From: JAHWKS01 sp964458385 | Lineage (GTDB): Bacteria; Planctomycetota; Planctomycetia; Pirellulales; Pirellulaceae | Length of the DNA: 64,000 nucleotides | Assembly (NCBI GenBank): GCA_964458385.1 | Contig: CAYWIS010000003.1 | Span: 1-64,000, forward strand | Direction of reading: 5' to 3' | Part shown: positions 8,649 to 17,168 of the stretch, piece by piece | Numbering within the stretch: the stretch's first letter is position 1 | How the letters are laid out: every line of letters starts with the position of its first letter | Made by a program: the position numbers and the translations under genes | The notes under the pieces: generated by a model | What the model was told of the DNA's origin: nothing | Database searches by the model: none | The model's input: only the letters and a program-made list of their open reading frames with translations

Positions 8649-8695
8649 CCTTGCGTCCGCCGCGGCGAAGAGAAGGGGGCCAGAAGAGCAAGGTC

Positions 8696-10507
8696 CTACT
8701 CGTCGCCCCCGTAGTGCGTTAGGTGGACGATTTTCGCTTTCAGGCCGCGTCCGATTACAATGCTGTTCCAATTCACACGGAATGGGAGCGTCCCTTCCGC
8801 AAACTCGCGGATATAGCGCCCTCGCGCTGACGCGGGAGTGCCCGGCGGCGGCGTGCGCACGGCGCGGTCGAGTTCCTCGTCGGTCACAATTTTGGCTGCA
8901 TACCCCATGTCGGCCAGTTGGACAAAGTACCCTTCGCCCGACAACTCGTGGTATCGCAAGTCGATTTTCTTGCGCACTTCCCATGGAGCGCCCGCGCTGG
9001 CTTCGTCCAACAGAAACTTCTTGGTAACCCAGTCCAAGCGTCCTATAAGCGACTCAAGGGCATCGTTGCCATGCGTCTCGGCCAGTGATTCGTGATTGAA
9101 ACAGCCGGGCTGTTCCTCCGACTTCGCCGACTGATTATTGCTCGTGGCGGCTTCCTCCAACGCGTCGAGCACTTCTTCCCAGCGTCGGAATACATCGTGG
9201 GCTTCCTCCGGAGCGTCAGGGCGGCTATCGAGAAACTGGCGCACGGCGTTTAAGTAAAAGCGCTGAATCTGGAGTGCTGTCCAATGACGTCCGCCCGACA
9301 GCGCCACACGGGCCGACAAGCTTGGATCCGCCCCGATCGTGCGTATTGCGCGACGAAAGGATCGCAATTGGGGGATCCGCGGCATGGCTCGAGATTCAAT
9401 TGCGTCGAGGATCAACATGGTCACACCGACGCGCAAGTACTCGGCTTCTTCGCACATATTCGAGTCGCCAAGACAAATCTGAAGCCGCTGCCGTTGCCGG
9501 AACAAGGCAAAATAATCCCCCGGCGCCGCCCACGCCTGGAACGCCATCGCCTTGAAAAAATGGCCAAAACTAAACATCGGCCGATCGTTCAAGAATCCGC
9601 CGTAGCCGACCAGACAGTTAATCGCCTCGGCCTTATCAGCCAAGTGAAATCGGCCTTCACGGTCGACCATACCCGCTCCGCCAATTACCGATCGACTTGC
9701 AAGAAAAGGCAAGAGTTGTTGTCGGTGTGGAACAAATGCAGTTAAACAACCCAACAACCAAAGCCCAGCCGCCAGCGGGGCAGTCACCACACGCGTGAAC
9801 TGCAGGAAGGCGATTTCCAGCCACAACGGAAGTGGGGCAGCGGTTTCGTTTCCCTCGGCGGCCATCTCGCCTAAGAGCAAGAGAAGCGCGCGGCGTCGCG
9901 CAGGAAACGTCAGGAAACCTCGCAGCACCAGATAGATCAGCCCCGCCACCGCAAGGTACAAAACCAATATCGCCACCTGGAGCAACAGGCCCAGCCAACA
10001 GAGCAGCATCATCGGAGCCAGCAACACCAGGCCGATCCGCCAAGCGACAAGCCGCCATCCTTCGGCAACGCGCGCCTCGTAGTTCTCTTGAGCGCCGTAA
10101 ACGTTATCGCGACTGTCGCGGTCGTTCTTGAGCAACGTGAACTCGCCAAGCACATGCGCGCCGGCGGTGGACTCACGCAGCAGATGATCTTGCGCCCGCT
10201 GATACACCAGCACTTGCCGGGGCGAGCGACACTCGGGCGTCGCGCCTTCGATCAGCCCGTGACCGCCCGAATATTGCACGCGTTCAAACCACACGGCGCC
10301 GCCGTTAGCGGTAAACACGCCTTGTTTGAAGTGATGGGCGTCGACGGCGAGCACCCGCTCGCGCAACGCCGAGAGCATCGCTAAGTAAAGCTGATACCGG
10401 GTCAGTCCCGGGCCACGGCGCGAAGCGAGCGGCCGGTGCCGTATGGCGTATTCGGTCTCAAGGCCGACCAAACGGCGAAAGATGGGGAGCGGTTTCTTAG
10501 CGGCCAA
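8696..10507 (-). CDS. Dop/PafA (PafA2)-family enzyme with an internal membrane domain
   Basis: 603 residues. PafA ligates the modifier Pup to lysines; Dop deamidates or removes Pup. Both share a glutamine-synthetase-like fold. Family blocks seen in order: VGLETEYA (residues 14-21, ATP/Mg strand), NGGAVWFE then IEGATPECRSP (86-96), LLKNDRDSRDNVYGAQENYEA (124-145), SRSVIGGAGMV (271-281), CLGDSNMCEEAEYLRVGV (345-362) and LDWVTKKFLL near 490. Between ENYEA and SRSVIGG, residues about 150-262 are replaced by a strongly hydrophobic region with at least three likely membrane helices (about 152-172, 176-200, 231-258). In actinobacterial proteins this stretch is short and soluble. The VDHAHPEYS block of known enzymes, with the catalytic Asp, reads IEGATPECR here, so Asp is replaced by Glu. 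A Pup-like gene lies 232 bp upstream on the same strand. Ligase or depupylase activity cannot be decided from sequence. Confidence 0.88.
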   Translation of the reverse strand: MAAKKPLPIFRRLVGLETEYAIRHRPLASRRGPGLTRYQLYLAMLSALRERVLAVDAHHFKQGVFTANGGAVWFERVQYSGGHGLIEGATPECRSPRQVLVYQRAQDHLLRESTAGAHVLGEFTLLKNDRDSRDNVYGAQENYEARVAEGWRLVAWRIGLVLLAPMMLLCWLGLLLQVAILVLYLAVAGLIYLVLRGFLTFPARRRALLLLLGEMAAEGNETAAPLPLWLEIAFLQFTRVVTAPLAAGLWLLGCLTAFVPHRQQLLPFLASRSVIGGAGMVDREGRFHLADKAEAINCLVGYGGFLNDRPMFSFGHFFKAMAFQAWAAPGDYFALFRQRQRLQICLGDSNMCEEAEYLRVGVTMLILDAIESRAMPRIPQLRSFRRAIRTIGADPSLSARVALSGGRHWTALQIQRFYLNAVRQFLDSRPDAPEEAHDVFRRWEEVLDALEEAATSNNQSAKSEEQPGCFNHESLAETHGNDALESLIGRLDWVTKKFLLDEASAGAPWEVRKKIDLRYHELSGEGYFVQLADMGYAAKIVTDEELDRAVRTPPPGTPASARGRYIREFAEGTLPFRVNWNSIVIGRGLKAKIVHLTHYGGDE

Positions 10508-10592
10508 CGCAGTATGCGACCAAAGGAGTGAGACAAGCCGTGCACGATCTCACGCAGGAGGGAAACGGTATAGGGCAGGGGTGGTCGCTCAA

Positions 10593-10622
10593 TAAAAAGA
10601 GGGCAAGGGACCGACCTTGCCC
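10593..10622 (-). terminator. Intrinsic terminator or attenuator between the Pup-like gene and the Dop/PafA-like gene
   Basis: On the minus strand a perfect 8-bp stem (GGGCAAGG, six-base loop, CCTTGCCC; 10601-10622) is followed by TCTTTTTA (complement of 10593-10600). This is a textbook intrinsic terminator pointing away from the Pup-like gene. It lies about 120 bp after that stop codon and 85 bp before the Dop/PafA-like start, so the two genes may be unequally expressed or the enzyme may have its own promoter after it. Confidence 0.75.
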
Positions 10623-10739
10623 ACACTGCGCCTCGGCGGCATTGCTGGCGACGCCGTCAGCGACGATTCCATGCGGGACGTTGCACGGTCGACATCCTCG
10701 TGGAAACACGCTGCAGCTTCCGCGTTACGAGCAGGTCCG

Positions 10740-10907
10740 CTACTCGCCGCCGTGGGGAGTCACCGATTCGTCGAGATACTGCTGTGGTTCGCGACGGCTA
10801 TCACGCCCAATCTCGGCGAGCAGTTTTTCGACCGGCGCCGCGGCCACGCTTTTCGTTTCCTGAGCGGTCGTGTCCGTCGGGGGCGCAGCGAGCAGTTCGT
10901 AACTCAT
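10740..10907 (-). CDS. Pup/UBact-like small protein modifier candidate
   Basis: 55 residues from ATG 10907; a 15-codon in-frame extension exists, but MSYELL is a better start and a GAGG sits just before it. The protein is small, acidic and predicted disordered, with a short helix-prone stretch (VEKLLAEIGRDSR), and ends HGGE. Pup and UBact share exactly these traits: about 55-65 residues, poorly folded, with a C-terminal Gly-Gly-Glu/Gln. A terminal Glu would mean no deamidation is needed before ligation. It has only two lysines, K19 and K28. Its neighbour on the same strand is a Dop/PafA-family gene, the enzyme that acts on such modifiers, and that context makes the call more likely than chance. 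Overall similarity to actinobacterial Pup is low. The alternative is an unrelated short protein that happens to end GGE. Confidence 0.65.
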   Translation of the reverse strand: MSYELLAAPPTDTTAQETKSVAAAPVEKLLAEIGRDSRREPQQYLDESVTPHGGE

Positions 10908-11194
10908 CCTCAAATCTCGCAAAAAAGGAAATTGAAGGGAGGAACACAACACCCCTCACCCCTTGCATCCTACCCCAGGCCCAACTAGCGAGCAAGCGTC
11001 GTGCTTGACTTTCGCCTCAGGATGCGTTTTCCTCTGGGAGCAAATAGAACCACCAGGCCTAGGAGCCAGGAATCATACGTTGAGCGTTAGCGTCAGCCTC
11101 GTTCAACCAGGGTTCGCCCCCAACCTTTCATTTCGTACTCTCCCGTATCTGTTTTCTGACACCCTCTTCCCTACCTTCCATCCGCAGTACTCGT

Positions 11195-12016
11195 ATGCAA
11201 CTTGGACTGATTAACTCGGCGTGGGTGCAGGCGAACCAACCGACGCAGTTCGGCTTGCAGAAGACGAAGGAACTTGGTTTTGACTCAGTCGACATCTTTG
11301 TTGATCCGCTCGATATCGACGTGCGTGAGCGGCGGCTGATTAAAGACGAGTGCGACCGCCTCGAATTGCCAATTGTTTCGATCGCCTGCGTGGCCGTTGG
11401 TCTGATCGACTTTAATCCCTCGGTGCAAAGGTTCCACATTGAACGCGTCAAAAAATATCTGGACCTGGCCTATGAATATCAGGCGAAAAACGTGTTGCTA
11501 GTGCTGGGCGAGTACATCTGGAATAAGGAAGTCATTCCGCCCGAGGAGCAATGGCGAACAGGAGTAGCGAACTGTCGTCAACTTGGCGACTACGCAGCCA
11601 ATTTGGGTCTGAGGATTGCGTTAGAGCTAGAACCGTTTCCTTTATCGCTGGTGAATTCGGTCGAAACGATGGTGCGATTCCTGGACGACTGCAACCACGA
11701 AGCTGTGCGGGCCAATATTGATATTTCGCACCTATTGCTGGCTGGCGTGAAGCCCGAGGAGTTGCGTCTGCTCAAGGGCCGTGCAATTCACGTTCACATT
11801 TCCGACTGCGACGGCAAAAAGCACGGCGACCTGCCGCCTGGGCGCGGCGTCGTTCCCTTTGAGCCGTACTTAAAGGAAATCAAGGACCTGGACATCGACG
11901 GGGCGATATCGATCGAGCTGGAGTACTCCCCCGAACCCGAGAAAATTGTCGAATGGGTCGCAGAAGCTTACCACGAAACCGATCGGCTCATGCAGAAATT
12001 CAACCTCCGCGGGTAA
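11195..12016 (+). CDS. Sugar phosphate isomerase/epimerase (TIM barrel, AP endonuclease 2 fold)
   Basis: 273 residues with no signal peptide. The sequence follows the xylose-isomerase-like TIM-barrel family: MQLGLINSAWVQ at the first strand, FDSVDIFVDPLDID, IVSIACVAVGL, YLDLAYEYQAKNVLLVLGEY, LRIALELEPFP with the metal-binding Glu, ANIDISHLLLAG, AIHVHISDCDGKKHGDLPPGRG with metal-binding His/Asp, and AISIELEYSPEPE near the end. Enzymes of this family convert keto sugars or inositol derivatives and often work with a Gfo/Idh/MocA dehydrogenase. Such a gene follows on the same strand after 336 bp, so a shared sugar or inositol pathway is likely. The exact substrate is unknown. Confidence 0.85.
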   Translation: MQLGLINSAWVQANQPTQFGLQKTKELGFDSVDIFVDPLDIDVRERRLIKDECDRLELPIVSIACVAVGLIDFNPSVQRFHIERVKKYLDLAYEYQAKNVLLVLGEYIWNKEVIPPEEQWRTGVANCRQLGDYAANLGLRIALELEPFPLSLVNSVETMVRFLDDCNHEAVRANIDISHLLLAGVKPEELRLLKGRAIHVHISDCDGKKHGDLPPGRGVVPFEPYLKEIKDLDIDGAISIELEYSPEPEKIVEWVAEAYHETDRLMQKFNLRG

Positions 12017-12352
12017 ATCGTCGAAATCTGGTAAGCCTCTTGCTCTCAACGATTCTCTCCCCCATTTCTAGTCGCCACACAACGCGGCTCATTCGCTACG
12101 CCGGCTGGGCTCCTCACCTCCGAACAACTCGCCTTCTTCTAGCGCAACGGATACCATCTTGTGAAGCAGCTTCACAGCGCCGAGGAAACTCGGTTCCCGG
12201 CCAGGGCTACGCCGACGCTTAGCGGACGCAAACGGCGACCACAGGTGAAAGACGCACCTGGGCGAGCACAGAGAAAAACGCCAAGGGGTAAAACGCAACG
12301 CTTGCCAGCACCGTAGCACGTCATTTGCAATTCGTACTTCCCACAACCTTTC
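12017..12352. other. Intergenic region, no gene recognised
   Basis: 336 bases between the isomerase and the oxidoreductase gene. A short stem (CAGGTG, seven-base loop, CACCTG; 12242-12260) is present. An antisense frame at 12089-12346 shows no family motif. The length suggests a separate promoter for the oxidoreductase gene. Confidence 0.45.
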
Positions 12353-13474
12353 ATGGCTGACTTACCGCTTTCCCTCGACCTTGACTACCTTCCTCACATG
12401 CCGCGCGACCGGTCGGTGGGTATTGGCTGTATTGGAGCGGGCTTTATCATGGCCGACTGTCACCTGGTGGCCTACCGCCAAGTGGGCTTCAATCCGGTAG
12501 CCATTGCCTCGCGCACTCCAGAACGGGCCAAGGAAGTTGCGGCCCGTCATGCGATCCCCAAAGCGTACAACACTTATCATGAGTTGCTGGACGACGAGGC
12601 GGTAGAAGTGGTCGACATTGCCGTGCCGCCCGATGTCCAGCTTGACGTCATTCGCGAGGTGGTACAACGCTCCGGTCGCATTCGCGGTGTGCTGGCGCAA
12701 AAACCACTCGGAGTAGACTATACACAAGCCAAAGAAATCGTGCGGCTATGCCGAGAGGCAGGAATCCAACTAGCCGTCAATCAAAACATGCGCTATGACC
12801 AATCGGTACGTGCATGCAAAACGTTGCTTAACAAGGGCGTGCTGGGCGAGCCGGTGCTAGCCACGATTGACATGCGGGCCATTCCTCATTGGATGCCGTG
12901 GCAACAGCGGTTGGGTTGGGTGACGCTGCGGATCATGTCGATCCACCATCTCGATACCTTTCGCTATTGGTTTGGCAATCCTGAACGGGTATACGCCAGC
13001 ATCCGGCCCGACCCGCGCACCACAAAGAAGTTTCCGCACCAGGACGGAATCTGTCTGTACATTCTGGAATACGCAAGCGGCTTGCGTTGCTCGGCCTGGG
13101 ACGACGTTTGGGCGGGACCAGCATTGGAAGGGGCGGCGGCTGATAACCGCATACTGTGGCGAGTCGAGGGGACCGAAGGCATCGCGAAGGGATCCGTTGG
13201 CTGGCCGCGCTATCCGGCCCGTGAACCAAGCACCTTAGACTTCACCACCGTGCGGCAGCCGGGCTATTGGCTCCAGCCACGGTGGAGCGAGGTCTGGTTC
13301 CCCGACGCATTCGCCGGTCCTATGGCGCAGCTTTTGTGTGCGTTGGAAGCCAACGAACCTCCCGAGATTAGCGGCGAAGACAACTTGAACACAATGGCTC
13401 TCGTCGAAGCGTGTTATCGTTCGGCCCAAGAGCACCGCGCTGTCGCTCTGGCCGAGATCACCAACGCTGCGTAG
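12353..13474 (+). CDS. Gfo/Idh/MocA family NAD(P)-dependent oxidoreductase
   Basis: 373 residues, cytoplasmic (no signal peptide). The N-terminal Rossmann domain begins SVGIGCIGAGFIMADCHL with the GxGxxA-like dinucleotide motif, then PVAIASRTPERAKEVAARH, VDIAVPPDVQLDVI and the family motif AQKPLGVDYTQAKEIVRLC, where the Lys-Pro of EKP-type motifs is kept (QKP here). The substrate domain contains NQNMRYDQSVRACKTL and IMSIHHLDTFRYWFGNPERVY, which includes the conserved H-H-x-D region. Activity is expected on a sugar, inositol or similar alcohol. It is a likely functional partner of the sugar isomerase encoded upstream. Substrate is not known. Confidence 0.88.
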   Translation: MADLPLSLDLDYLPHMPRDRSVGIGCIGAGFIMADCHLVAYRQVGFNPVAIASRTPERAKEVAARHAIPKAYNTYHELLDDEAVEVVDIAVPPDVQLDVIREVVQRSGRIRGVLAQKPLGVDYTQAKEIVRLCREAGIQLAVNQNMRYDQSVRACKTLLNKGVLGEPVLATIDMRAIPHWMPWQQRLGWVTLRIMSIHHLDTFRYWFGNPERVYASIRPDPRTTKKFPHQDGICLYILEYASGLRCSAWDDVWAGPALEGAAADNRILWRVEGTEGIAKGSVGWPRYPAREPSTLDFTTVRQPGYWLQPRWSEVWFPDAFAGPMAQLLCALEANEPPEISGEDNLNTMALVEACYRSAQEHRAVALAEITNAA

Positions 13475-14036
13475 CGAATGGTTCAATTCCCCAGTCCGAA
13501 TTACGGCAAGAGGCTTCACCTTTGTGCTTCGGCCGGGAAAATATGAACTCACCGCTACCTTCACCATTCGTTGCCGTCCACGTTCTTTCTTAGTTCTCAG
13601 AACCGTCGCAAAGAAGCGACAAGTAACATCGTTGACGTCCACGTGGACGCCGTATGGATGGCCGGCTCGCGGCGACCCGACCGGCGCACTTTGTGCTGCG
13701 TTTTTCAGAAGGCGATCGTTCAATAAACACGGACCCATCCGCGCTCTGTTTGATGGCAATACACACATGTTCTCTGCGGATGGGTTCATCGGATGTTCGA
13801 TCACCAGTGCGGCCCCACACAACTGGACCAAGAGCAGGGGAAGTACTCCCGCCCGAAGGGCACACGAGGACGTTCGTCTGGTGTGATAACGAACGACATC
13901 GCCAAGAGTAAAATAAAAACGCTTTTATGAACGCCTTGCGGTGATGCCAAATTGTGTGTGCAATGCAAAGGCGTCACCAAACAAACGGTCGTTGGATTTT
14001 GTTCTCCAAGCCCCACCTGAGAGAGGGACCGCCCAT
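13475..14036. other. 560-bp gap with several inverted repeats
   Basis: No coding frame with a family motif was found. Four secondary-structure elements stand out: a 14-base perfect palindrome CGTCCACGTGGACG (13636-13649); a long-range stem of 10 perfect pairs (12 with one G-U), 13731-13742 with 13776-13787, enclosing 33 bases; a 7-bp stem CGTTCGT/ACGAACG (13871-13895); and an AT-rich hairpin at 13913-13928. These could form a structured leader of the following gene or protein-binding sites. Confidence 0.45.
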
Positions 14037-15683
14037 ATGCTGCGGCGCCGCGATCTCCCGCTTTGCTCCACACCCCCAACGCCTACTTACGCGATGATCG
14101 AGAACCGGAAACTGCGCGCTCCGGCGCGGCATGGGGAGGCGCTGTTCGATCCTCCTTTGGATGCGGCTGCGGAACTGGTGGAGCAGAATATCTCCCGCGC
14201 GCACAACGCGACCGTCGAAATTGCTGGCCGCCGATTAACCGACCTAGCGGCGGAAGCCCGCCGACTTTTGGTGCGCGACGCGCATCAGTACACGACGACG
14301 TATCGCAATGCACCGGCGCTCTCATACTTAGCTGAAGACCGTTTGCTTCTTGCGGGCCATCAACCCCAATTGTTTCATCCAGGCGTTTGGTTCAAAAACT
14401 TTGCGTTGTCAGCATTGGGACGGCGCCTTGACGCCGTGGCCGTTAATCTAGTGATTGACAACGATGCCGCAGGCCCTCCAGCCTTGCGTGTGCCGGCTGG
14501 CTCGGTGCAAGAGCCCCGCTTGGAATCCATCCCCTTCGATAAGCCGGGGTCGGTGGTCCCTTACGAGGAGCGCAGCGTACTGGATCGGGAAACATTCCGT
14601 CAATTTGCGTCACATGTAAAGGAGACGTTGACTCCTTTCGTGCCGAATCCGCTCGTCACGCGCTTGTGGCCCTATGCCCTAGAGGCGTTGGACCGCACGA
14701 ACAATTTAGGTCAGTCCTTATCTCAGGCAAGGCACCGTCTAGAGGCCGACTTGGACCTGCAAACGTTGGAGTTGCCCCTGAGCCATGTATGCCGTACTCC
14801 GGTGTTTGCGCATTTCGTCGCAGCGCTACTGCAAGATTTGCCGCGGTTTATCGAAATCCACAACCAAGCGCTGTACGAATACCGTCGCACCCATCGCCTC
14901 CGCAGCCGCACCCATCCTGTTCCCAGCTTAGCCTTGGAGGACGAATGGTGCGAAGCGCCGTTCTGGGTTTGGTCGCGCGAAGATCCCACCCGGCGACGTC
15001 TTTTTGTCCGCCGCCCCAACCCACACGAAGTCGAGCTGTCCGATCGCCAGCATTGGTCGTTGCGGCTTCCTCTGCGCAAAACAGGCAACGTGACCGACGC
15101 CGTTAGCAGCCTATTGCGCCTACATGACGCCGGCGTTCGATTGCGGCCACGCGCTTTGATGACAACGCTTTACGCAAGATTATTCCTTGGCGACTTGTTC
15201 TTGCACGGCATCGGCGGCGCGAAGTATGACGAACTAACCGACGCTTTGATTCGCCGCTATTTCGAGCTGACGCCTCCAACGTTCTATGCAGTCACCGCCA
15301 CGGTGCTCCTGCCGGTTGAGCGTCCTGGCGTCACGATTGATGATCTGCGCCGTGTCGAGCAGCAACTGCGCGAGTTGCGTTACCATCCCGAGCAATACGT
15401 GAGCTACTCGCCCGAAGCGGCGCCATATATCGAAGCGAAGCGTCGATGGCTAGCTACTGAACCACCACGGGGGGCGCGCCGAGAGCGTCATTTGGGCATT
15501 GAGCAGGCCAACGCGGCGTTACAACCATTTGTCGAACCTCTGCGTCGACAACTGGAGCAAGAACGAGAAGCATTGCAGCGGGCTCTTCAGAAAGAGCGCT
15601 TGCTTGCCTCGCGCGAGTTCTCGTTCTGCCTCTTTCCCGAAGGTTTCCTTCCGCCGCTTTTTGAGCGTCTTCTGGAGAAGTAG
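14037..15683 (+). CDS. BshC-like protein (putative cysteine-adding family), function uncertain
   Basis: 548 residues from ATG 14037, which has a good ribosome site (GAGAGGGA, 14021-14028). ATG 14094 is an alternative because conserved-looking sequence starts near MIENRKLRAP. Segments such as LLLAGHQPQLFHPGVWFKNFAL, LVIDNDAAGPPALRVP, the Arg-rich centre, LRPRALMTTLYARLFLGDLFLHGIGGAKYDELTDALIRRYF and a C-terminal charged coiled-coil (LRRQLEQEREALQRALQKERLL) recall the BshC/YllA layout. That layout has a nucleotide-like core with a long C-terminal coiled coil. BshC adds cysteine in bacillithiol synthesis. BshA and BshB are not in the window and the similarity is weak, so this is a tentative fold-level call. 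No signal peptide. Confidence 0.55.
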   Translation: MLRRRDLPLCSTPPTPTYAMIENRKLRAPARHGEALFDPPLDAAAELVEQNISRAHNATVEIAGRRLTDLAAEARRLLVRDAHQYTTTYRNAPALSYLAEDRLLLAGHQPQLFHPGVWFKNFALSALGRRLDAVAVNLVIDNDAAGPPALRVPAGSVQEPRLESIPFDKPGSVVPYEERSVLDRETFRQFASHVKETLTPFVPNPLVTRLWPYALEALDRTNNLGQSLSQARHRLEADLDLQTLELPLSHVCRTPVFAHFVAALLQDLPRFIEIHNQALYEYRRTHRLRSRTHPVPSLALEDEWCEAPFWVWSREDPTRRRLFVRRPNPHEVELSDRQHWSLRLPLRKTGNVTDAVSSLLRLHDAGVRLRPRALMTTLYARLFLGDLFLHGIGGAKYDELTDALIRRYFELTPPTFYAVTATVLLPVERPGVTIDDLRRVEQQLRELRYHPEQYVSYSPEAAPYIEAKRRWLATEPPRGARRERHLGIEQANAALQPFVEPLRRQLEQEREALQRALQKERLLASREFSFCLFPEGFLPPLFERLLEK

Positions 15684-15739
15684 CCCACAAAAGGGGCTCC
15701 ACTAAACGAGTGCATGCATGGAGCGATAACAGCAAGCCG

Positions 15740-16972
15740 CTACCGTGAGGCAATTCGGGCGTTGCGACGCCAGAGGTAAAGGGCGCAGCCAGTGGCGATC
15801 GTCGAGATCATGGCCAGCGCTCCGTACTTTTGCCAGTCCTCATTCAGGTACCCGGCCAATGCGGCGCCAATACCGCCTAAGCCAAACGTCAACGTGAAAC
15901 TCAGCCCGTAGCTAAAGCTACGGCGTTGGCGCGGCGTGTACTTGGAAATCAAGCTGTTGTAAATGGGCTGGTACATAAAGTGAAACAAGGCGAAAGCCGC
16001 GGCGGCCGCAACGCGACCATAGCCCTCGGCAAACGCCATTGCGGTCAAACAGGGCACATTAAGCAGAGTAACCGCGGTCAATTGCCATTCGAGCCGCGAC
16101 GGCCGCGCAATGCTTCCTGCGATATACTGCCCTACGCACCCCACCAACAATACGCTGCTGGTCCAGAAGGCGGCGTGATCCACCTTATCGGTCGGCAACG
16201 CCGCGCGTACATCTACCTCGCTCAGATAGCGCACCAGGAAGCTGAGCGCCCCTGCGTACACCATGCCTTGCAAGACGCCCACTCCCGACAACCCGGCAAA
16301 CGAAATCCAATCCCATCGGTCATCCTGCGATGGTCCCGTGCGAGTCGCGGCGGGCCCAGGCTCGCCATACCGACATAAGTACGCCACAAAAGCTGCCCCC
16401 AGAACCGCGCCGGGAAGTACAAGCATCCAAAAGTAGTCGCGCCACGAAAATCCGACGGAGATTGCCGCCCATGCCAACAGGGGCGCGGCGGCAATGCCGG
16501 CTGACCCGAACACGCCATGCATTCCCAGTGCTCGGCCGCGGGTTTCTGGCGTCGTGACATGGGAGATCAAGGCCAACCCTGCCGGATGGTAAATCGACGC
16601 GGCCGCTCCCATGGCAAGCATTAGTACAAAGAGGACCGCAAGCGGCGCAGCCAATCCCAATAGCAACGAACAAACCGCACATCCGCCGAGGAAAAGAGCC
16701 AGCATCCGCGCTGCACCCAACCGGTCAACCAGCCAGCCAGCCGCTAAGGCCCCGAAGCCCCATGGCAGCCGCCAACAAAAGATCAGCCATCCGGTAACCA
16801 CGGTTGAAACTTGGTAATCCTTCGCGACCAGGGGCTCAACGCTAGGAAAGGAAAGCTCATAGAAATGCGCCATGGCGTGCGCGCAGCAAGTCAATAGAAC
16901 TAGCCCCGCCGTCGACGGATACACAGCAGCAGGCGTCGGAGAGGGAATCGTTGTTGGCGTCGTAGCGCTCAT
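15740..16972 (-). CDS. MFS transporter
   Basis: 410 residues from ATG 16972; a 20-codon upstream extension lacks similarity. About 12 hydrophobic segments are visible, in the two six-helix halves of the major facilitator superfamily. The signature loop between helices 2 and 3 reads GWLVDRLGAARMLAL (G-x-x-x-D-R-x-G-x-R type), and the second half has ISKYTPRQRRSFSYGLSF in the matching position. The early ASIYHPAGLALIS and RGRALGMHGVFGSAG segments resemble the fosmidomycin-resistance (Fsr-like) branch of MFS. It sits in the inner membrane; the substrate is unknown. It converges with the BshC-like gene (56 bp between stops) and is divergent from the PVC-type heme gene. Confidence 0.85.
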   Translation of the reverse strand: MSATTPTTIPSPTPAAVYPSTAGLVLLTCCAHAMAHFYELSFPSVEPLVAKDYQVSTVVTGWLIFCWRLPWGFGALAAGWLVDRLGAARMLALFLGGCAVCSLLLGLAAPLAVLFVLMLAMGAAASIYHPAGLALISHVTTPETRGRALGMHGVFGSAGIAAAPLLAWAAISVGFSWRDYFWMLVLPGAVLGAAFVAYLCRYGEPGPAATRTGPSQDDRWDWISFAGLSGVGVLQGMVYAGALSFLVRYLSEVDVRAALPTDKVDHAAFWTSSVLLVGCVGQYIAGSIARPSRLEWQLTAVTLLNVPCLTAMAFAEGYGRVAAAAAFALFHFMYQPIYNSLISKYTPRQRRSFSYGLSFTLTFGLGGIGAALAGYLNEDWQKYGALAMISTIATGCALYLWRRNARIASR

Positions 16973-17168
16973 GAGGTCGGATTCTCGTTTCCTTTTTCCA
17001 TTAGAGCAGTTATCATGCGCCACGCGGCCCAAGTTTGCTACGCCCCGCTAGAGAAGGCTATGGTTGATAAGCCAGCCTGAACACTTTGCCGCTCCCTCCG
17101 TTTTGCCCTCTTCTGGCAATCGGAACCTTTCCGCCATCCCGGCGATTTCTGAAGCCCTTCGTCAAATC

